A DNA stretch of 64,000 nt from Pseudomonas sp. M30-35. GTDB taxonomy: Bacteria; Pseudomonadota; Gammaproteobacteria; Pseudomonadales; Pseudomonadaceae. The position numbers and the translations under genes are program-made. The stretch is from the NCBI RefSeq assembly GCF_002163625.1, contig NZ_CP020892.1, forward strand, positions 1,488,001 to 1,552,000. Direction: 5' to 3'. This document shows positions 18,830 through 28,873 of the stretch, in pieces. The first letter of the stretch is position 1. Each line of letters begins with the position of its first letter. The notes beneath the pieces were generated by a model that saw nothing but the letters and a program-made list of their open reading frames with translations, made no database searches and was not told where the DNA came from.

Positions 18830-20125
18830 ATGAATAGCCATGTAGGTTTGGATGATTATCAATTAATCGTCCGTGCGTTATCAGACAGGATCGTCGAGGC
18901 GCAAACACCCATTCGTGTTTTGGATGGGGTGAAATGGGACGAAAGCATTCGCAGCGAGTTTCTTAAACACAAAGGAACAAAGCTGCCGAAAGTAGACCGT
19001 GCCTATTACGAGAGTCGTCCGCTGGCGTTTGATGCGACGGCAAAAAAACTCGAATTCCAAAACATTGAACGCGATATCACTCGCCAGCTTGGACAATTCA
19101 ATCCAGTCGGGCAGATCATGCGGCGCATGTGCCGTGAGTACCGCATGGTTATTCGCATGCTTGAGGCCCGTGGTACCGAAGACTTCGGTTTAATCTCGCA
19201 AGACCTCTACGGCGCGGCCTCGGACGCATTCCATGCTGGCGATCCAACCTTGGCTGATCTCGGCGTCATGTTCTCGGGCTTTCTGAACAATATCGACAGC
19301 CGTGGTGACTTGAAGGATGAGGTTAAAAGCCTCAATGCCAAGGCTGCGGTTGACCTGCTACAGCACCGCCTGAACAAGGTGTTTGGTGAGCATGAAGATA
19401 CCATTCGCGTTTTTGAATCCGACGGTATCCTGGCTGATGCTGCAGCGGGCGCTGATTACATTAAAATTCGTACCGATGCGATGTTCAACGAGCGCGATGT
19501 TAAAGCGCTTGAAGTGCATGAAGGGCTGGTTCATGTGGCGACAACCCTGAATGGTCAGAATCAGCCAATCTGCACCTTTCTATCCAAGGGGCCACCGTCT
19601 TCCACAGTGACTCAGGAAGGTTTGGCAATTCTGATGGAGGTGATCAGCTTCGCCTCGTACCCAACGCGCTTACGCAAGCTGACCAATCGCACCCGCGCCA
19701 TTCACATGGCCGAGGAGGGCGCCGATTTTCTGCAGGTTTTCGACTTTTACCGCGAGCAGGGTTTCGGCGTAGAGGACAGCTACAGTAACGCCAGCCGTGC
19801 CTTCCGCGGCTCGACACCGACCGGTCTGCCTTTCACCAAGGACCTCTCGTACCTGAAAGGCTTCATCATGATCTACAACTACATTCAGCTCGCGGTGCGT
19901 AAAGGCAAGCTGGAGCAAATCCCACTGCTGTTCTGTGGCAAAACCACGCTTGAAGACATGCGCACGTTACGTCAGTTGGTTGATGAAGGCTTAGTCGTGC
20001 CGCCTAAATACCTACCGCCGCAGTTCAGTGATCTGAACTCATTGTCGGCGTGGATGTGTTTTTCTAACTTCCTCAATAACCTGAGTCTGGATCGCATAGA
20101 AGCTGATTACGCCAACATCCTGTAA
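18830..20125 (+). CDS. QEGLA-motif protein (DUF1704, HExxxH metallopeptidase-like)
   Basis: A 431-residue protein of the family annotated as flavohemoglobin expression-modulating QEGLA motif protein. A strong GAGGGAG ribosome site precedes the ATG. The family hallmark TQEGLAILMEV is at about 261-271. Thirty residues earlier is HEGLVH (230-235), an HExxxH zinc-binding motif; the Glu of QEGLA (Glu263) would be a third metal ligand. This arrangement matches DUF1704 proteins related to the eukaryotic tubulin carboxypeptidase MATCAP. Peptidase activity in bacteria is inference. There is no signal peptide, so it should be cytoplasmic. It is preceded by the lipoprotein gene and followed by a 326-base gap with two inverted-repeat elements. 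Confidence 0.85.
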   Translation: MNSHVGLDDYQLIVRALSDRIVEAQTPIRVLDGVKWDESIRSEFLKHKGTKLPKVDRAYYESRPLAFDATAKKLEFQNIERDITRQLGQFNPVGQIMRRMCREYRMVIRMLEARGTEDFGLISQDLYGAASDAFHAGDPTLADLGVMFSGFLNNIDSRGDLKDEVKSLNAKAAVDLLQHRLNKVFGEHEDTIRVFESDGILADAAAGADYIKIRTDAMFNERDVKALEVHEGLVHVATTLNGQNQPICTFLSKGPPSSTVTQEGLAILMEVISFASYPTRLRKLTNRTRAIHMAEEGADFLQVFDFYREQGFGVEDSYSNASRAFRGSTPTGLPFTKDLSYLKGFIMIYNYIQLAVRKGKLEQIPLLFCGKTTLEDMRTLRQLVDEGLVVPPKYLPPQFSDLNSLSAWMCFSNFLNNLSLDRIEADYANIL

Positions 20126-20140
20126 AGCGTCCTGTACTTT

Positions 20141-20236
20141 GGTGATGCTGCGTTGGAATTGCCCCCGAAAATGCTCATTTACCGGAGTAAACTGCGCTTT
20201 TCGGTGGCAATGCCGCCTTGCCTGACCTGCGTACAG
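20141..20236. repeat. Intergenic inverted-repeat element, copy 1
   Basis: First of two related elements filling the gap 20126-20451. The arms (TTGCCCCCGAAAA at 20159-20171 and TTTTCGGTGGCAA at 20198-20210, one mismatch) surround a conserved 26-base core with GCTCATTTACCGGAGTAAAC. The CGCCTTGCCTGACCTGCGT-like tail is shared with copy 2. It holds no gene. Similar elements are, from memory, common between pseudomonad genes. Confidence 0.75.
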
Positions 20237-20273
20237 AAAGCTTTAATTCATTGCAGGTAGGGCTACTGCGCTT

Positions 20274-20376
20274 GGCGATACTGCGTTGCAGCCCTTCTGA
20301 AAACTGCTCATTTACTGGAGTAAACTCCGCCTTTTCAGAAGGGCTGCGCCTTGTCTGGCCTGCGCTCGCTACGCCC
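20274..20376. repeat. Intergenic inverted-repeat element, copy 2
   Basis: Second copy, 133 bases after the first. The 16-base arms (GCAGCCCTTCTGAAAA at 20288-20303 and its exact complement at 20332-20347) enclose GCTCATTTACTGGAGTAAAC. The core and tail match copy 1, but the stem sequence is different while still self-complementary. This indicates selection for folding. Nothing else is seen in this gap. Confidence 0.8.
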
Positions 20377-20451
20377 TGGATTTGTATTGTCAGTGGGCAT
20401 GATTAAAGATTGTTTAGTCTTGTATCAAAGACCCCGCCTAAAGGATTTTTA

Positions 20452-21198
20452 ATGAACAGCCACGAACTGGAGTACGAAATTCTCGGTAATTCGGCGCAAA
20501 GTGTTGAGGTGATTCTTGATCCGGGGGAGACGGTGATTGCCGAGGCGGGTGCGCTCAACTACATGACCGAGGGCGTGCGTTTTGAAACACGCATGGGCGA
20601 TGGCTCATCCACTGGGGTGTTGGGTAAGTTGTGGAGTGCCGGTAAGCGCATGGTCACCGGTGAGTCAATGTTTATGACGCACTTCACCAACTCCGGTAAT
20701 AAACAGGCGCGGGTTGCCTTTGCCGCGCCGTATCCGGGCAGTGTGGTGCCGGTTTCACTGGCGCAGGTGGGCGGCTCGTTGGTCTGCCAGCGGGATTCAT
20801 TCTTGTGTGCTGCGCGCGGTACTTCAATAGGGATCAGTTTTAATAAGCGTCTGGGCGCCGGTTTTTTTGGCGGAGAGGGTTTTATCCTGCAAAAGCTTGA
20901 GGGCGATGGCCTGGTCTTTATGCATGCCGGTGGCACTGTGATTCGCAAAGAGCTAAATAATGAGACGTTGCGCCTCGATACCGGCTGCTTGGTCGGTTTC
21001 AGTTCGGGTATCGATTACGACATCAAATTGGCTGGGGGTCTGAAGAGCATGCTGTTCGGGGGTGAAGGGATATTTCTTGCCACGCTCAAGGGTACCGGCA
21101 CCGTGTGGATTCAAAGCTTGCCCTTTTCACGATTGGCAGAGCGCATCTATGAGGCAACCTACAAGGCCCGTGAAGAAGTGCGTGCGGGCGGCCAATGA
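20452..21198 (+). CDS. AIM24-like (TIGR00266/DUF124) family protein
   Basis: A 248-residue protein. The ATG at 20452 has AAGGA six bases upstream, and the family begins here ([20 protein letters not shown]). The Gly-rich beta-sheet repeats are typical, for example [19 protein letters not shown] and [21 protein letters not shown], the latter being the family's C-terminal signature. The fold is a beta-prism related to mitochondrial AIM24 and the tryptophan RNA-binding attenuator family. Biochemical function in bacteria is unknown. It ends with a 4-base overlap (ATGA) with the next gene, so the two are translationally coupled. Confidence 0.88.
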   Translation: MNSHELEYEILGNSAQSVEVILDPGETVIAEAGALNYMTEGVRFETRMGDGSSTGVLGKLWSAGKRMVTGESMFMTHFTNSGNKQARVAFAAPYPGSVVPVSLAQVGGSLVCQRDSFLCAARGTSIGISFNKRLGAGFFGGEGFILQKLEGDGLVFMHAGGTVIRKELNNETLRLDTGCLVGFSSGIDYDIKLAGGLKSMLFGGEGIFLATLKGTGTVWIQSLPFSRLAERIYEATYKAREEVRAGGQ

Positions 21199-22076
21199 TG
21201 CGTCTGTTTGTATTGCTGGCGATCATCTTGCTGCAAGGTTGTAGCTCGCTGCTGTTCTATCCCGAGAAAGGTCTGCCGTTCACACCTGAGCGCGCCGGGC
21301 TTGAGTTTCGTGATGAATACCTGATCGCCGCCGATGGCACGCGTCTCAATGCATGGTGGCTGCCAGCAAAAGCTGGCGTTGAAGTTAAGGGTACAATTCT
21401 TTATTTGCACGGCAATGGCGGCAACATGGCCATGCACTTGGGTGCTCCGTGGTGGCTGCCAGAGCAGGGCTATCAAGTGTTGATGCTTGATTACCGCGGT
21501 TATGGCCTGTCGGAAGGTGAGCCGAGTCTGCCAGCGATTTATCAGGATATTGATGCGGCGTTTGCCCAGCTTAAGGATACTGCCGAGGTGCGCGGTAAAC
21601 CCTTGTTCGTGCTCGCGCAAAGCTTGGGAGGCGCACTTGCCGTGCATTATCTGGCTGAGCATCCGCAACAAGCTGAGGCGCTCGATGCTTTGATCATTGA
21701 CGGCACACCCGCCAGTTACCGTGATGTAGCTCAATATGTACTGAGCACGTCCTGGCTAACCTGGATGTTTCAAGTGCCATTAAGCGAGTTTGTCCCTGAT
21801 GGCGACAGTGCGATTGCTGCAATTCCCAATCTGAAAGGCTTACCATTACTGATTTATCACAGCATTGATGATCCTGTAGTGCCGGTATCTAACGCTATCA
21901 GTTTGTATCAGGCCGCGCCGGCACCAAGGGTTTTGCAACTGACCCGAGGTGCTCATGCACACACCTTCAATGATCCCACTTGGCGTCAAGTGCTGTTGCT
22001 GTTTATGAGTGATCCGCAAGGCTTCAAGGGCTTGCGTCGCTTAGCTGAAGTTCCCAACTCTGAGAGTCCGCAATGA
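21195..22076 (+). CDS. Alpha/beta-hydrolase lipoprotein
   Basis: A 293-residue hydrolase with a lipoprotein signal ([12 protein letters not shown], Cys16), so likely anchored in the cell envelope. The alpha/beta-hydrolase fold shows the oxyanion-hole motif [13 protein letters not shown], a strand [12 protein letters not shown], the nucleophile elbow AQSLGGA (Ser), an Asp in [10 protein letters not shown], and a catalytic His in RGAHAHTF. All three catalytic residues are present. Close family members (YfhR/Bem46-like) are uncharacterised serine hydrolases. It overlaps its upstream and downstream neighbours by 4 bases each, forming a three-gene unit with the AIM24-like gene and a small membrane protein. 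Confidence 0.88.
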   Translation: MMRLFVLLAIILLQGCSSLLFYPEKGLPFTPERAGLEFRDEYLIAADGTRLNAWWLPAKAGVEVKGTILYLHGNGGNMAMHLGAPWWLPEQGYQVLMLDYRGYGLSEGEPSLPAIYQDIDAAFAQLKDTAEVRGKPLFVLAQSLGGALAVHYLAEHPQQAEALDALIIDGTPASYRDVAQYVLSTSWLTWMFQVPLSEFVPDGDSAIAAIPNLKGLPLLIYHSIDDPVVPVSNAISLYQAAPAPRVLQLTRGAHAHTFNDPTWRQVLLLFMSDPQGFKGLRRLAEVPNSESPQ

Positions 22077-22402
22077 CTGAACGTGATCCTGCAATTCCAA
22101 TGATTCTGACTGCTGTTGCCACCGTCTGTGCCACCGTAGCGGTGCTGAGCTATTACGGCTACGTGCAATTCTCTAAACCACAGGATGCACTGCTTTTGTC
22201 TGAGTTCACCATGCTTAAGACGGTGCCAGGAGAGGACTATAAAGTTTCCCTGAAAGCCGCTTCACAAGTGGCACAGTGCGTTGACGGTATCGTGGTGATG
22301 TTTGATACCGAGCAAAAAGGCTTGAGTGGTGTGTTGGTCAATAATCGCAAGCAGGCGGTGCATTGTTTGGGTGAAAAAACACCACAGCAAATCGAACCTT
22401 AA
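22073..22402 (+). CDS. Small membrane-anchored protein of unknown function
   Basis: A 109-residue protein whose start overlaps the preceding hydrolase by 4 bases. The N terminus (MTERDPAIP) is followed by one hydrophobic segment (MILTAVATVCATVAVLSYYG, about residues 10-29) and then a small soluble domain of about 75 residues with two Cys (QCVDGIV and HCLGEKT). The topology suggests a single-pass inner-membrane protein with a periplasmic domain in which the cysteines might pair. I do not recognise the family; its only context is the AIM24/hydrolase unit. Confidence 0.7.
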   Translation: MTERDPAIPMILTAVATVCATVAVLSYYGYVQFSKPQDALLLSEFTMLKTVPGEDYKVSLKAASQVAQCVDGIVVMFDTEQKGLSGVLVNNRKQAVHCLGEKTPQQIEP

Positions 22403-22513
22403 GCAAACGGCTTTGGGTAGCGGGTTGGCTTTCAAGCGATAACAGATTTGCTACGCAGGCTTGTGCGCCTGCGTGCGATCTAAACCCCAAACGGCTGAGC
22501 TAAGTTGTTTGGC

Positions 22514-22858
22514 TCAATGGTCGGTGCTTTTCAGTTGCTCATTCAGGTCATGCAGGTACTTACGTGACAGTGCTAAAAAGCGTGGGGTAGGACCTATGTC
22601 TTCGTAAAGTGGGTCGCCGAGCTCATCGGTTGCCACAACATGGCTGCCTTTGACGTAAGGCAAACTGACCTCAAGCTCTTCAAGCGCGGCGCCAATCAGC
22701 TCACCGAGCAACTCTTCCGGGCTGCGCTTGGGGTACATTTCAGCCAAGGCCGCTACCCGTGCGGCAGCTTCGACATCCAGCCGGATTTGATAGGGGCTGC
22801 GGGTCAGGCGACCTTTAGCGTTCTGTTCCCAATGGTCAGCAAGTTCGCGAATTCTCAT
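22514..22858 (-). CDS. Conserved small protein next to ppc (often labelled type 1 pili tip component)
   Basis: A 114-residue cytoplasmic-looking protein. An in-frame start exists at 22930, but AAAGGA lies 10 bases before the ATG at 22858, which also gives the family-like beginning [12 protein letters not shown]. It contains [23 protein letters not shown] followed by a helix ([22 protein letters not shown]) and the acidic ending [22 protein letters not shown] recall similar pseudomonad proteins beside ppc under the name type 1 pili tip component, but nothing in the sequence (no signal peptide, no pilin fold) supports that name. Function unknown. Confidence 0.75.
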   Translation of the reverse strand: MRIRELADHWEQNAKGRLTRSPYQIRLDVEAAARVAALAEMYPKRSPEELLGELIGAALEELEVSLPYVKGSHVVATDELGDPLYEDIGPTPRFLALSRKYLHDLNEQLKSTDH

Positions 22859-23058
22859 TTCTAGCTCATCCTTTGCCCGCTCGTGGCAGGCTTCAGTGCG
22901 ATCCTGGTTCAGCGTGGTTTTCTGAAACACGCCTACTACACAAGACTAGACCGCTATTTGGCCGGGTGAGTTCGATGTCGTGTGCTTGTAACCGATTGCC
23001 GCAATGGGGCACTCTTGGGGCATGCATTACTCTGTTTACCGCAATGGGAAGCACGGAT

Positions 23059-25695
23059 ATGACTGAAATTGACGCGCGCTTGCGCGAGAACGTCCACCAG
23101 CTCGGTGAGTTGCTTGGGCAAACTATCTGCACTCAGTACGGCGCTGAGTTTCTTGAGAAGATTGAGCGTATCCGCAAAGGCGCAAAGGCTGCACGGCGCG
23201 GTTCTAAAGAAGGGGCGAAGCAGCTCAGCGAAACCCTTAATAGCCTTAACGACGAAGAGCTGTTACCCGTGGCACGCGCGTTTAACCAGTTTCTCAACTT
23301 GGCCAATATCGCAGAGCAATATCACCGTATTCGCCGGCGAACCAGTGGCGAGCCAGAGCCCTTTGAATCCCGTGTGCTGGGCGAGTTATTGCAGCGCTTA
23401 CTCAGCAGTGGCCATGGTGCCGACGAGCTGGCTCGACAATTAAGTCGTCTGGATATTGAGCTGGTGCTCACTGCACACCCAACGGAGGTTGCACGGCGTA
23501 CTTTGATTCAAAAGTACGACGCTATTGCTGCTGAGCTGGCGCGGCAAGATCACCTCGACTTGACTGACAATGAGCACAAGCAGATCAGTGATCGCTTGCG
23601 CCAGTTGATTGCCGAGGCTTGGCATACCGAAGAAATTCGTCGCACCCGGCCAACCCCCGTTGATGAGGCTAAATGGGGCTTCGCGGTCATCGAGCACTCG
23701 CTATGGCAGGCGGTGCCGAATTTTATGCGCCAGGCTGACATTGCCTTGCATGCTGCGACGGGTCTGCATTTGCCGCTTGAAGCAGCGCCCATACGCTTTG
23801 CCTCCTGGATGGGTGGCGACCGTGATGGCAACCCCAATGTAACGGCCCCGGTAACCCGCGAAGTGCTCTTGCTGTCGCGCTGGATGGCGGCGGATTTGTA
23901 CTTGCGCGACATTGACCAACTCGCGGCCGGATTGTCGATGCAAGAGGCCAGCCCTGAGCTATGCGCGGTAGTTGGTGAAACCGCTGAGCCATATCGGGCA
24001 TTGCTCAAACAGTTGCGCGAGCGTTTACGGGAGACTCGACGCTGGGCGCAGGACGCACTGCATAGTGATGCGCAAGCCAGTGAGGCGGTACTGTCTGACA
24101 ACCGTGAGCTGCTTGAGCCATTGCAGCTGTGTTATCACTCACTGCATGAATGCGGTATGGGTGTTATTGCCGATGGGGCATTACTGGATTGTCTGCGTCG
24201 TGCGGCAACATTTGGCTTGTTTTTGGTCCGTCTGGACGTGCGCCAGGACTCTTCTCGGCATGCTGCAGCGCTTAATGAAATCACCGATTATCTCGGACTT
24301 GGCAGTTATGCCGAGTGGGATGAAGACCAGCGTTTGCAATTTCTGTTGACCGAGTTGGAAAACCGTCGACCCTTGTTGCCAGAGCATTTCAAGCCAAGCG
24401 CCGAAACGGCAGAAGTGCTGGCAACCTGCCGTGAGGTGGCGCGTGCGCCAGCGGCATCCCTGGGTTCTTATGTGATTTCCATGGCGGGCGCTTGTTCAGA
24501 TGTGCTGGCGGTGCAACTGTTGCTCAAGGAAGCGGGCTTGCAACGGCCTATGCGCGTGGTGCCATTGTTTGAAACCCTTGCTGATCTGGACAACGCAGGG
24601 CCGGTGATTGAGCGTTTATTAGGCATAAAAGGCTATCGCGCCAAGTTGCACGGTCCGCAAGAAGTGATGATCGGTTATTCCGACTCCTCAAAGGATGCTG
24701 GCACTACTGCCGCAGCGTGGGCGCAGTACCGCGCTCAGGAAGCATTGGTTGATATTTGCAAGGCTCATGACGTCGAGCTGTTGTTGTTTCACGGCCGTGG
24801 CGGCACGGTCGGTCGTGGTGGTGGCCCTGCGCATGCGGCGATTCTGTCGCAACCACCGGGCTCGGTTGCCGGGCGTTTTCGCACCACCGAGCAGGGCGAG
24901 ATGATCCGCTTCAAGTTCGGGTTGCCAGATATCGCCGAGCAGAACCTTAACCTGTACTTGGCCGCCGTGCTTGAGGCCACACTTTTGCCACCGCCAGCTC
25001 CGCAACCGGCCTGGCGCGAGATGATGGATAAACTGGCTGCGGATGGTGTTGCCGGTTATCGCGCCGTTGTACGCGAAACTCCAGAATTTGTTGACTACTT
25101 TAGTCAGGCCACTCCAGAACAGGAGCTGGGGCGCTTACCTTTAGGCAGTCGTCCGGCAAAACGCCGCGCGGGCGGTGTCGAGAGTTTGCGGGCTATTCCG
25201 TGGATCTTCGCCTGGACCCAAACGCGGCTAATGCTTCCCGCGTGGCTGGGTTGGGAAAGTGCTTTAAATAACGCGCTACAGCGTGATGAAGGGGCTTTGC
25301 TGGAACAAATGCGTGAACAGTGGCCGTTCTTTCGTACCCGTATCGATATGCTGGAGATGGTGCTTAGCAAGGCCGACGAGGCAATCGCCGGGCTTTACGA
25401 TGACCGGTTAGTCGATCCAGCGTTACAGCCTTTGGGTGCGCATTTACGCGACCTATTGTCGCAGGCCTGTACGTGCGTGCTAGGCCTGACTCAGCAGTCG
25501 CAACTGCTTGGTCACAGCCCTGAGACACTTGAGTCAATAACCGTGCGCAATACCTATCTAGACCCGTTGCATCTATTGCAGGCAGAGTTATTGGCGCGCT
25601 CAAGAATGCGTGAAAACCAAGCCGACACCCCTCTGGAGCAGGCTTTGCTGGTCAGTGTGGCCGGTATTGCTGCCGGTTTGCGTAATACCGGTTAA
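23059..25695 (+). CDS. ppc: Phosphoenolpyruvate carboxylase
   Basis: Carboxylates PEP to oxaloacetate to refill the TCA cycle. The open frame extends upstream, but the ATG at 23059 ([20 protein letters not shown]) gives 878 residues, the length I recall for the P. aeruginosa enzyme. The active-site signatures are intact: [13 protein letters not shown] with the catalytic His near residue 136, the [20 protein letters not shown] motif, the Gly-rich loop [16 protein letters not shown], and [18 protein letters not shown]. The terminal NTG is the usual C terminus, which takes part in the aspartate site. Monocistronic, divergent from the small gene at 22514. Confidence 0.97.
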   Translation: MTEIDARLRENVHQLGELLGQTICTQYGAEFLEKIERIRKGAKAARRGSKEGAKQLSETLNSLNDEELLPVARAFNQFLNLANIAEQYHRIRRRTSGEPEPFESRVLGELLQRLLSSGHGADELARQLSRLDIELVLTAHPTEVARRTLIQKYDAIAAELARQDHLDLTDNEHKQISDRLRQLIAEAWHTEEIRRTRPTPVDEAKWGFAVIEHSLWQAVPNFMRQADIALHAATGLHLPLEAAPIRFASWMGGDRDGNPNVTAPVTREVLLLSRWMAADLYLRDIDQLAAGLSMQEASPELCAVVGETAEPYRALLKQLRERLRETRRWAQDALHSDAQASEAVLSDNRELLEPLQLCYHSLHECGMGVIADGALLDCLRRAATFGLFLVRLDVRQDSSRHAAALNEITDYLGLGSYAEWDEDQRLQFLLTELENRRPLLPEHFKPSAETAEVLATCREVARAPAASLGSYVISMAGACSDVLAVQLLLKEAGLQRPMRVVPLFETLADLDNAGPVIERLLGIKGYRAKLHGPQEVMIGYSDSSKDAGTTAAAWAQYRAQEALVDICKAHDVELLLFHGRGGTVGRGGGPAHAAILSQPPGSVAGRFRTTEQGEMIRFKFGLPDIAEQNLNLYLAAVLEATLLPPPAPQPAWREMMDKLAADGVAGYRAVVRETPEFVDYFSQATPEQELGRLPLGSRPAKRRAGGVESLRAIPWIFAWTQTRLMLPAWLGWESALNNALQRDEGALLEQMREQWPFFRTRIDMLEMVLSKADEAIAGLYDDRLVDPALQPLGAHLRDLLSQACTCVLGLTQQSQLLGHSPETLESITVRNTYLDPLHLLQAELLARSRMRENQADTPLEQALLVSVAGIAAGLRNTG

Positions 25696-25906
25696 CTGAG
25701 GGCCTGTTCGCGCCTGCGTAATACTCTGCTATCGCGCTGCTGCACCTGGTCCAAGGGGTATGCAGCGCTGCAGCCGTAAGTAGGTGCTAACAGCGCTTGC
25801 AGGCGTATCCGACTTTCGGTGGCTTGTGCAGGGGGGGACTGCTGTGTATCTTGATCGGCCTTTGGCAGTTTGTTGCGCGACTGTGCCGCTGCCCTGAATA
25901 TTCTGA

Positions 25907-26611
<705 letters not shown>

Positions 26612-26673
26612 GATAAACGCGAGAACACTGGGCTCGGCAGTTTTTTGTCAGATAGCCAGTATGCATCGATTCA

Positions 26674-26703
26674 ACGGCTCGCTTAGGCGGGCCGTTGTTG
26701 TTT
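26674..26703 (+). terminator. Terminator of adk
   Basis: ACGGCTCGC, loop TTAG, GCGGGCCGT: a 9-bp stem with one G-T pair followed by a T-rich TGTTGTTT tail, 60 bases past the adk stop. Confidence 0.7.
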
Positions 26704-26828
26704 ATGCGCTATAAAACAGCATGAAGGCCGCTGAGGCCACCACTGATAGACCACTGTAAGGCTGCACGCCTACAGCTTATTGTGCTCAGCGTTTATACTG
26801 CGCGACCATCTGCTTGCTGGATTCACAC

Positions 26829-27509
26829 ATGACCACCTTGTTGGCCCTCGATACAGCCACTGAAGCCTGTTCAGTCGCCTTGCTCCATGACGGCAAGGTG
26901 ATCAGCCATTACGAAGTAATACCTCGCCAGCATGCTCAACGCCTGCTGCCGATGATCAAAACGTTAATGGCCGAGGCCGGTATACCGTTGTCGGCACTTG
27001 ATGCTATTGCCTTTGGCCGCGGGCCAGGCGCGTTCACTGGTATCCGTATCGCCATCGGTGTGGTGCAGGGGCTCGCGTTTGCGTTGGATCGCCCGGTTAT
27101 CCCGGTGTCAAATCTAGCCGTGTTGGCTCAACGCTCGATGCGTGAACATGGCGCCGACCAAGTTGCCGCCGCGATTGATGCGCGCATGGATGAGGTTTAT
27201 TGGGGTTGCTATCAGGCGCAGCAAGGTGAGATGCGCCTGCTCGGGCGTGAAGCTGTGCTAGCCCCCGAGCTCGTCGTTCTCCCAGAAGACGCAACAGGTG
27301 ACTGGTTTGCCGCCGGTACGGGGTGGGGCACTTTTGCTGAGCGTATTGGGGTCAAACCCAGTGCTCAGGACCCATCGATGCTGCCGCATGCACAAGACCT
27401 GCTGACATTGGCGCAGTTTGCCTGGGCGCGTGGTGAGTCGCTGGTCGCGGATGAGGCACAACCTGTTTACTTGCGTGATCAAGTCGCGACGCCGAAAGCG
27501 TCACGTTAG
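26829..27509 (+). CDS. tsaB: TsaB, partner protein for tRNA t6A37 synthesis
   Basis: TsaB (YeaZ) is the non-catalytic partner of TsaD in making N6-threonylcarbamoyladenosine on tRNAs that read ANN codons. The ATG at 26829 gives 226 residues. The N-terminal ASKHA-fold motif LLALDTATEACSVALLHDG is followed by QHAQRLLPMIKTLM and the invariant GRGPGAFTGIRIAIGVVQGL. A degenerate actin-like fold without the zinc-binding motif of TsaD is expected. Its location after adk matches other pseudomonads. Confidence 0.95.
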   Translation: MTTLLALDTATEACSVALLHDGKVISHYEVIPRQHAQRLLPMIKTLMAEAGIPLSALDAIAFGRGPGAFTGIRIAIGVVQGLAFALDRPVIPVSNLAVLAQRSMREHGADQVAAAIDARMDEVYWGCYQAQQGEMRLLGREAVLAPELVVLPEDATGDWFAAGTGWGTFAERIGVKPSAQDPSMLPHAQDLLTLAQFAWARGESLVADEAQPVYLRDQVATPKASR

Positions 27510-27635
27510 CCTGTTTTTTCGGGCCGTTGGTGCAAAAAAGCCAGCGGCTGATCAGTTGTTGATTGCCAACCCGCTCACGCACAGCTAAATTGCAGCTGCA
27601 AGTACCGTATTTACTGAATCTCAGAGCTTTTATTG

Positions 27636-27980
27636 ATGCGCATTGACGGCTCCATACCTTCATATTCGCCGGATCGTGGCCCTCGCTCGGGGACTGCTGT
27701 CACCCCGTATCGCGAAGCCCAACGCGAGACTGAAGCGCGCCGTGAACAACCTGCAACAGTTGGTGCGACTCAAGGCTTTGAACAAGCGCCGCAGATTCGT
27801 CGAGTGCAAGCCTCTAGCGAAGGCGGACAGAGCCGCGCGATGCAGGCGCAGGATTTAACCTACCAACAGCCCGCCATCAGCAGTCGAGCTTCGCAAGCGA
27901 TTGCCAGTTACAGCAGCACGGCTGAATTCATTACCGAAACCGATGCGCAGCAGGTGCTGGGTCTCGATCTTTACGCCTAG
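27636..27980 (+). CDS. Small low-complexity protein of unknown function
   Basis: A 114-residue protein starting MRIDGSIPSYSPDRG. The composition is very polar (Gln, Arg, Ser, Ala) with no predicted membrane segment or Cys, suggesting disorder over most of its length. The C terminus (SYSSTAEFITETDAQQVLGLDLYA) looks more ordered. The stop codon overlaps the GTG start of the DUF72 gene by 1 base, implying co-translation. A small gene of this kind before DUF72 occurs in related pseudomonads as I recall. No function can be assigned. Confidence 0.65.
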   Translation: MRIDGSIPSYSPDRGPRSGTAVTPYREAQRETEARREQPATVGATQGFEQAPQIRRVQASSEGGQSRAMQAQDLTYQQPAISSRASQAIASYSSTAEFITETDAQQVLGLDLYA

Positions 27981-28861
27981 TGCTCCCGTATTTTCTCGGC
28001 TGCCCGTCGTGGAGCGAATCAGCCTGGCGTGGTGCGGTTTATCCGCAAAGCAGCACGTCTGCTGATTATCTCAAGCAATATTGCCAACTGTTCAATGCGG
28101 TAGAAGGCAACACCACGTTCTATGCGCGCCCTGCGCCTGAAACCATCGCCAAGTGGTCTGTGGCGATGCCTGAGCATTTTCGCTTTTGTGCCAAGTTGCC
28201 CCGTGATATCAGTCATGCCGCTGACTTGCGTGAGCAATTCCATGCAATTGATGAATTTCGTCGATTGCTAGCGCCTTTAGGCCCGCGTATTGCGCCTTAC
28301 TGGTTGCAATTGCCAGCAAGCTTTTCCCCGCATCGCTTGTTTGAATTGGCTATGTTGATTGAACATTGGGGCACTAGCGCGGAGCATTTTGGCGGCAAGG
28401 CATTAGCCATAGAAGTGCGTCACCCGGAGTTTTTTGCCAAGGGCGATGCCGAGCGGGCGTTAAATCGATTACTGCTTGATCAAGGCGTGGAGCGTATTTG
28501 TCTGGATTCACGAGCGCTGTTTAGTTGTCACTCCAGCGACCCGGGAATCGTGCATGCGCAAGATAAAAAGCCGCGCTTACCCACTCGTCCTACCGCGTTT
28601 AGTCAGGCGCCGCAGTTGCGTTTTATTGGTCATCCTGAATTGCTTGAGAATGATCCATTTATGGCGCCGTGGCTGGATAAAGTCGCCAATTGGATCGAGC
28701 AAGGCCTGAGCCCCTATGTGTTTTTGCACACGTCGGATAACCGCCTGGCGCCGCAATTGGCCCGACGTTTTCATCAGCAACTGATGACGCGCTTACCCGG
28801 CATGCCTGAGTTGCCCGCTCTCAACGTAGAAGCCCCAGCTGAACAGTTGGGGCTTCTATAG
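27980..28861 (+). CDS. DUF72 family protein (TIM-barrel-like)
   Basis: A 293-residue protein starting at a GTG overlapping the previous stop. It has the DUF72 pattern: an N-terminal LGCPSWSESAWRGAVYP, EGNTTFYARPAPETIAKWSV and FRFCAKLPRDISHAAD, and a C-terminal YVFLHTSDNRLAPQLARRFH with the family's conserved Asn. Members are uncharacterised TIM-barrel-like proteins found across bacteria (YecE-like). The last 35 bases overlap a strong hairpin that also faces the convergent cusA gene. Confidence 0.88.
   Translation: MLPYFLGCPSWSESAWRGAVYPQSSTSADYLKQYCQLFNAVEGNTTFYARPAPETIAKWSVAMPEHFRFCAKLPRDISHAADLREQFHAIDEFRRLLAPLGPRIAPYWLQLPASFSPHRLFELAMLIEHWGTSAEHFGGKALAIEVRHPEFFAKGDAERALNRLLLDQGVERICLDSRALFSCHSSDPGIVHAQDKKPRLPTRPTAFSQAPQLRFIGHPELLENDPFMAPWLDKVANWIEQGLSPYVFLHTSDNRLAPQLARRFHQQLMTRLPGMPELPALNVEAPAEQLGLL
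28827..28858. terminator. Bidirectional hairpin between DUF72 gene and cusA
   Basis: TAGAAGCCCCAGCTG and CAGTTGGGGCTTCTA form a 15-bp stem with one G-T pair and only two unpaired bases. It lies within the last codons of the DUF72 gene and 16 bases before the cusA stop. No long T-run follows on either strand, but the position between convergent genes suggests termination or RNA end protection. Confidence 0.6.
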
Positions 28862-28873
28862 TTGGTTTAGTCG

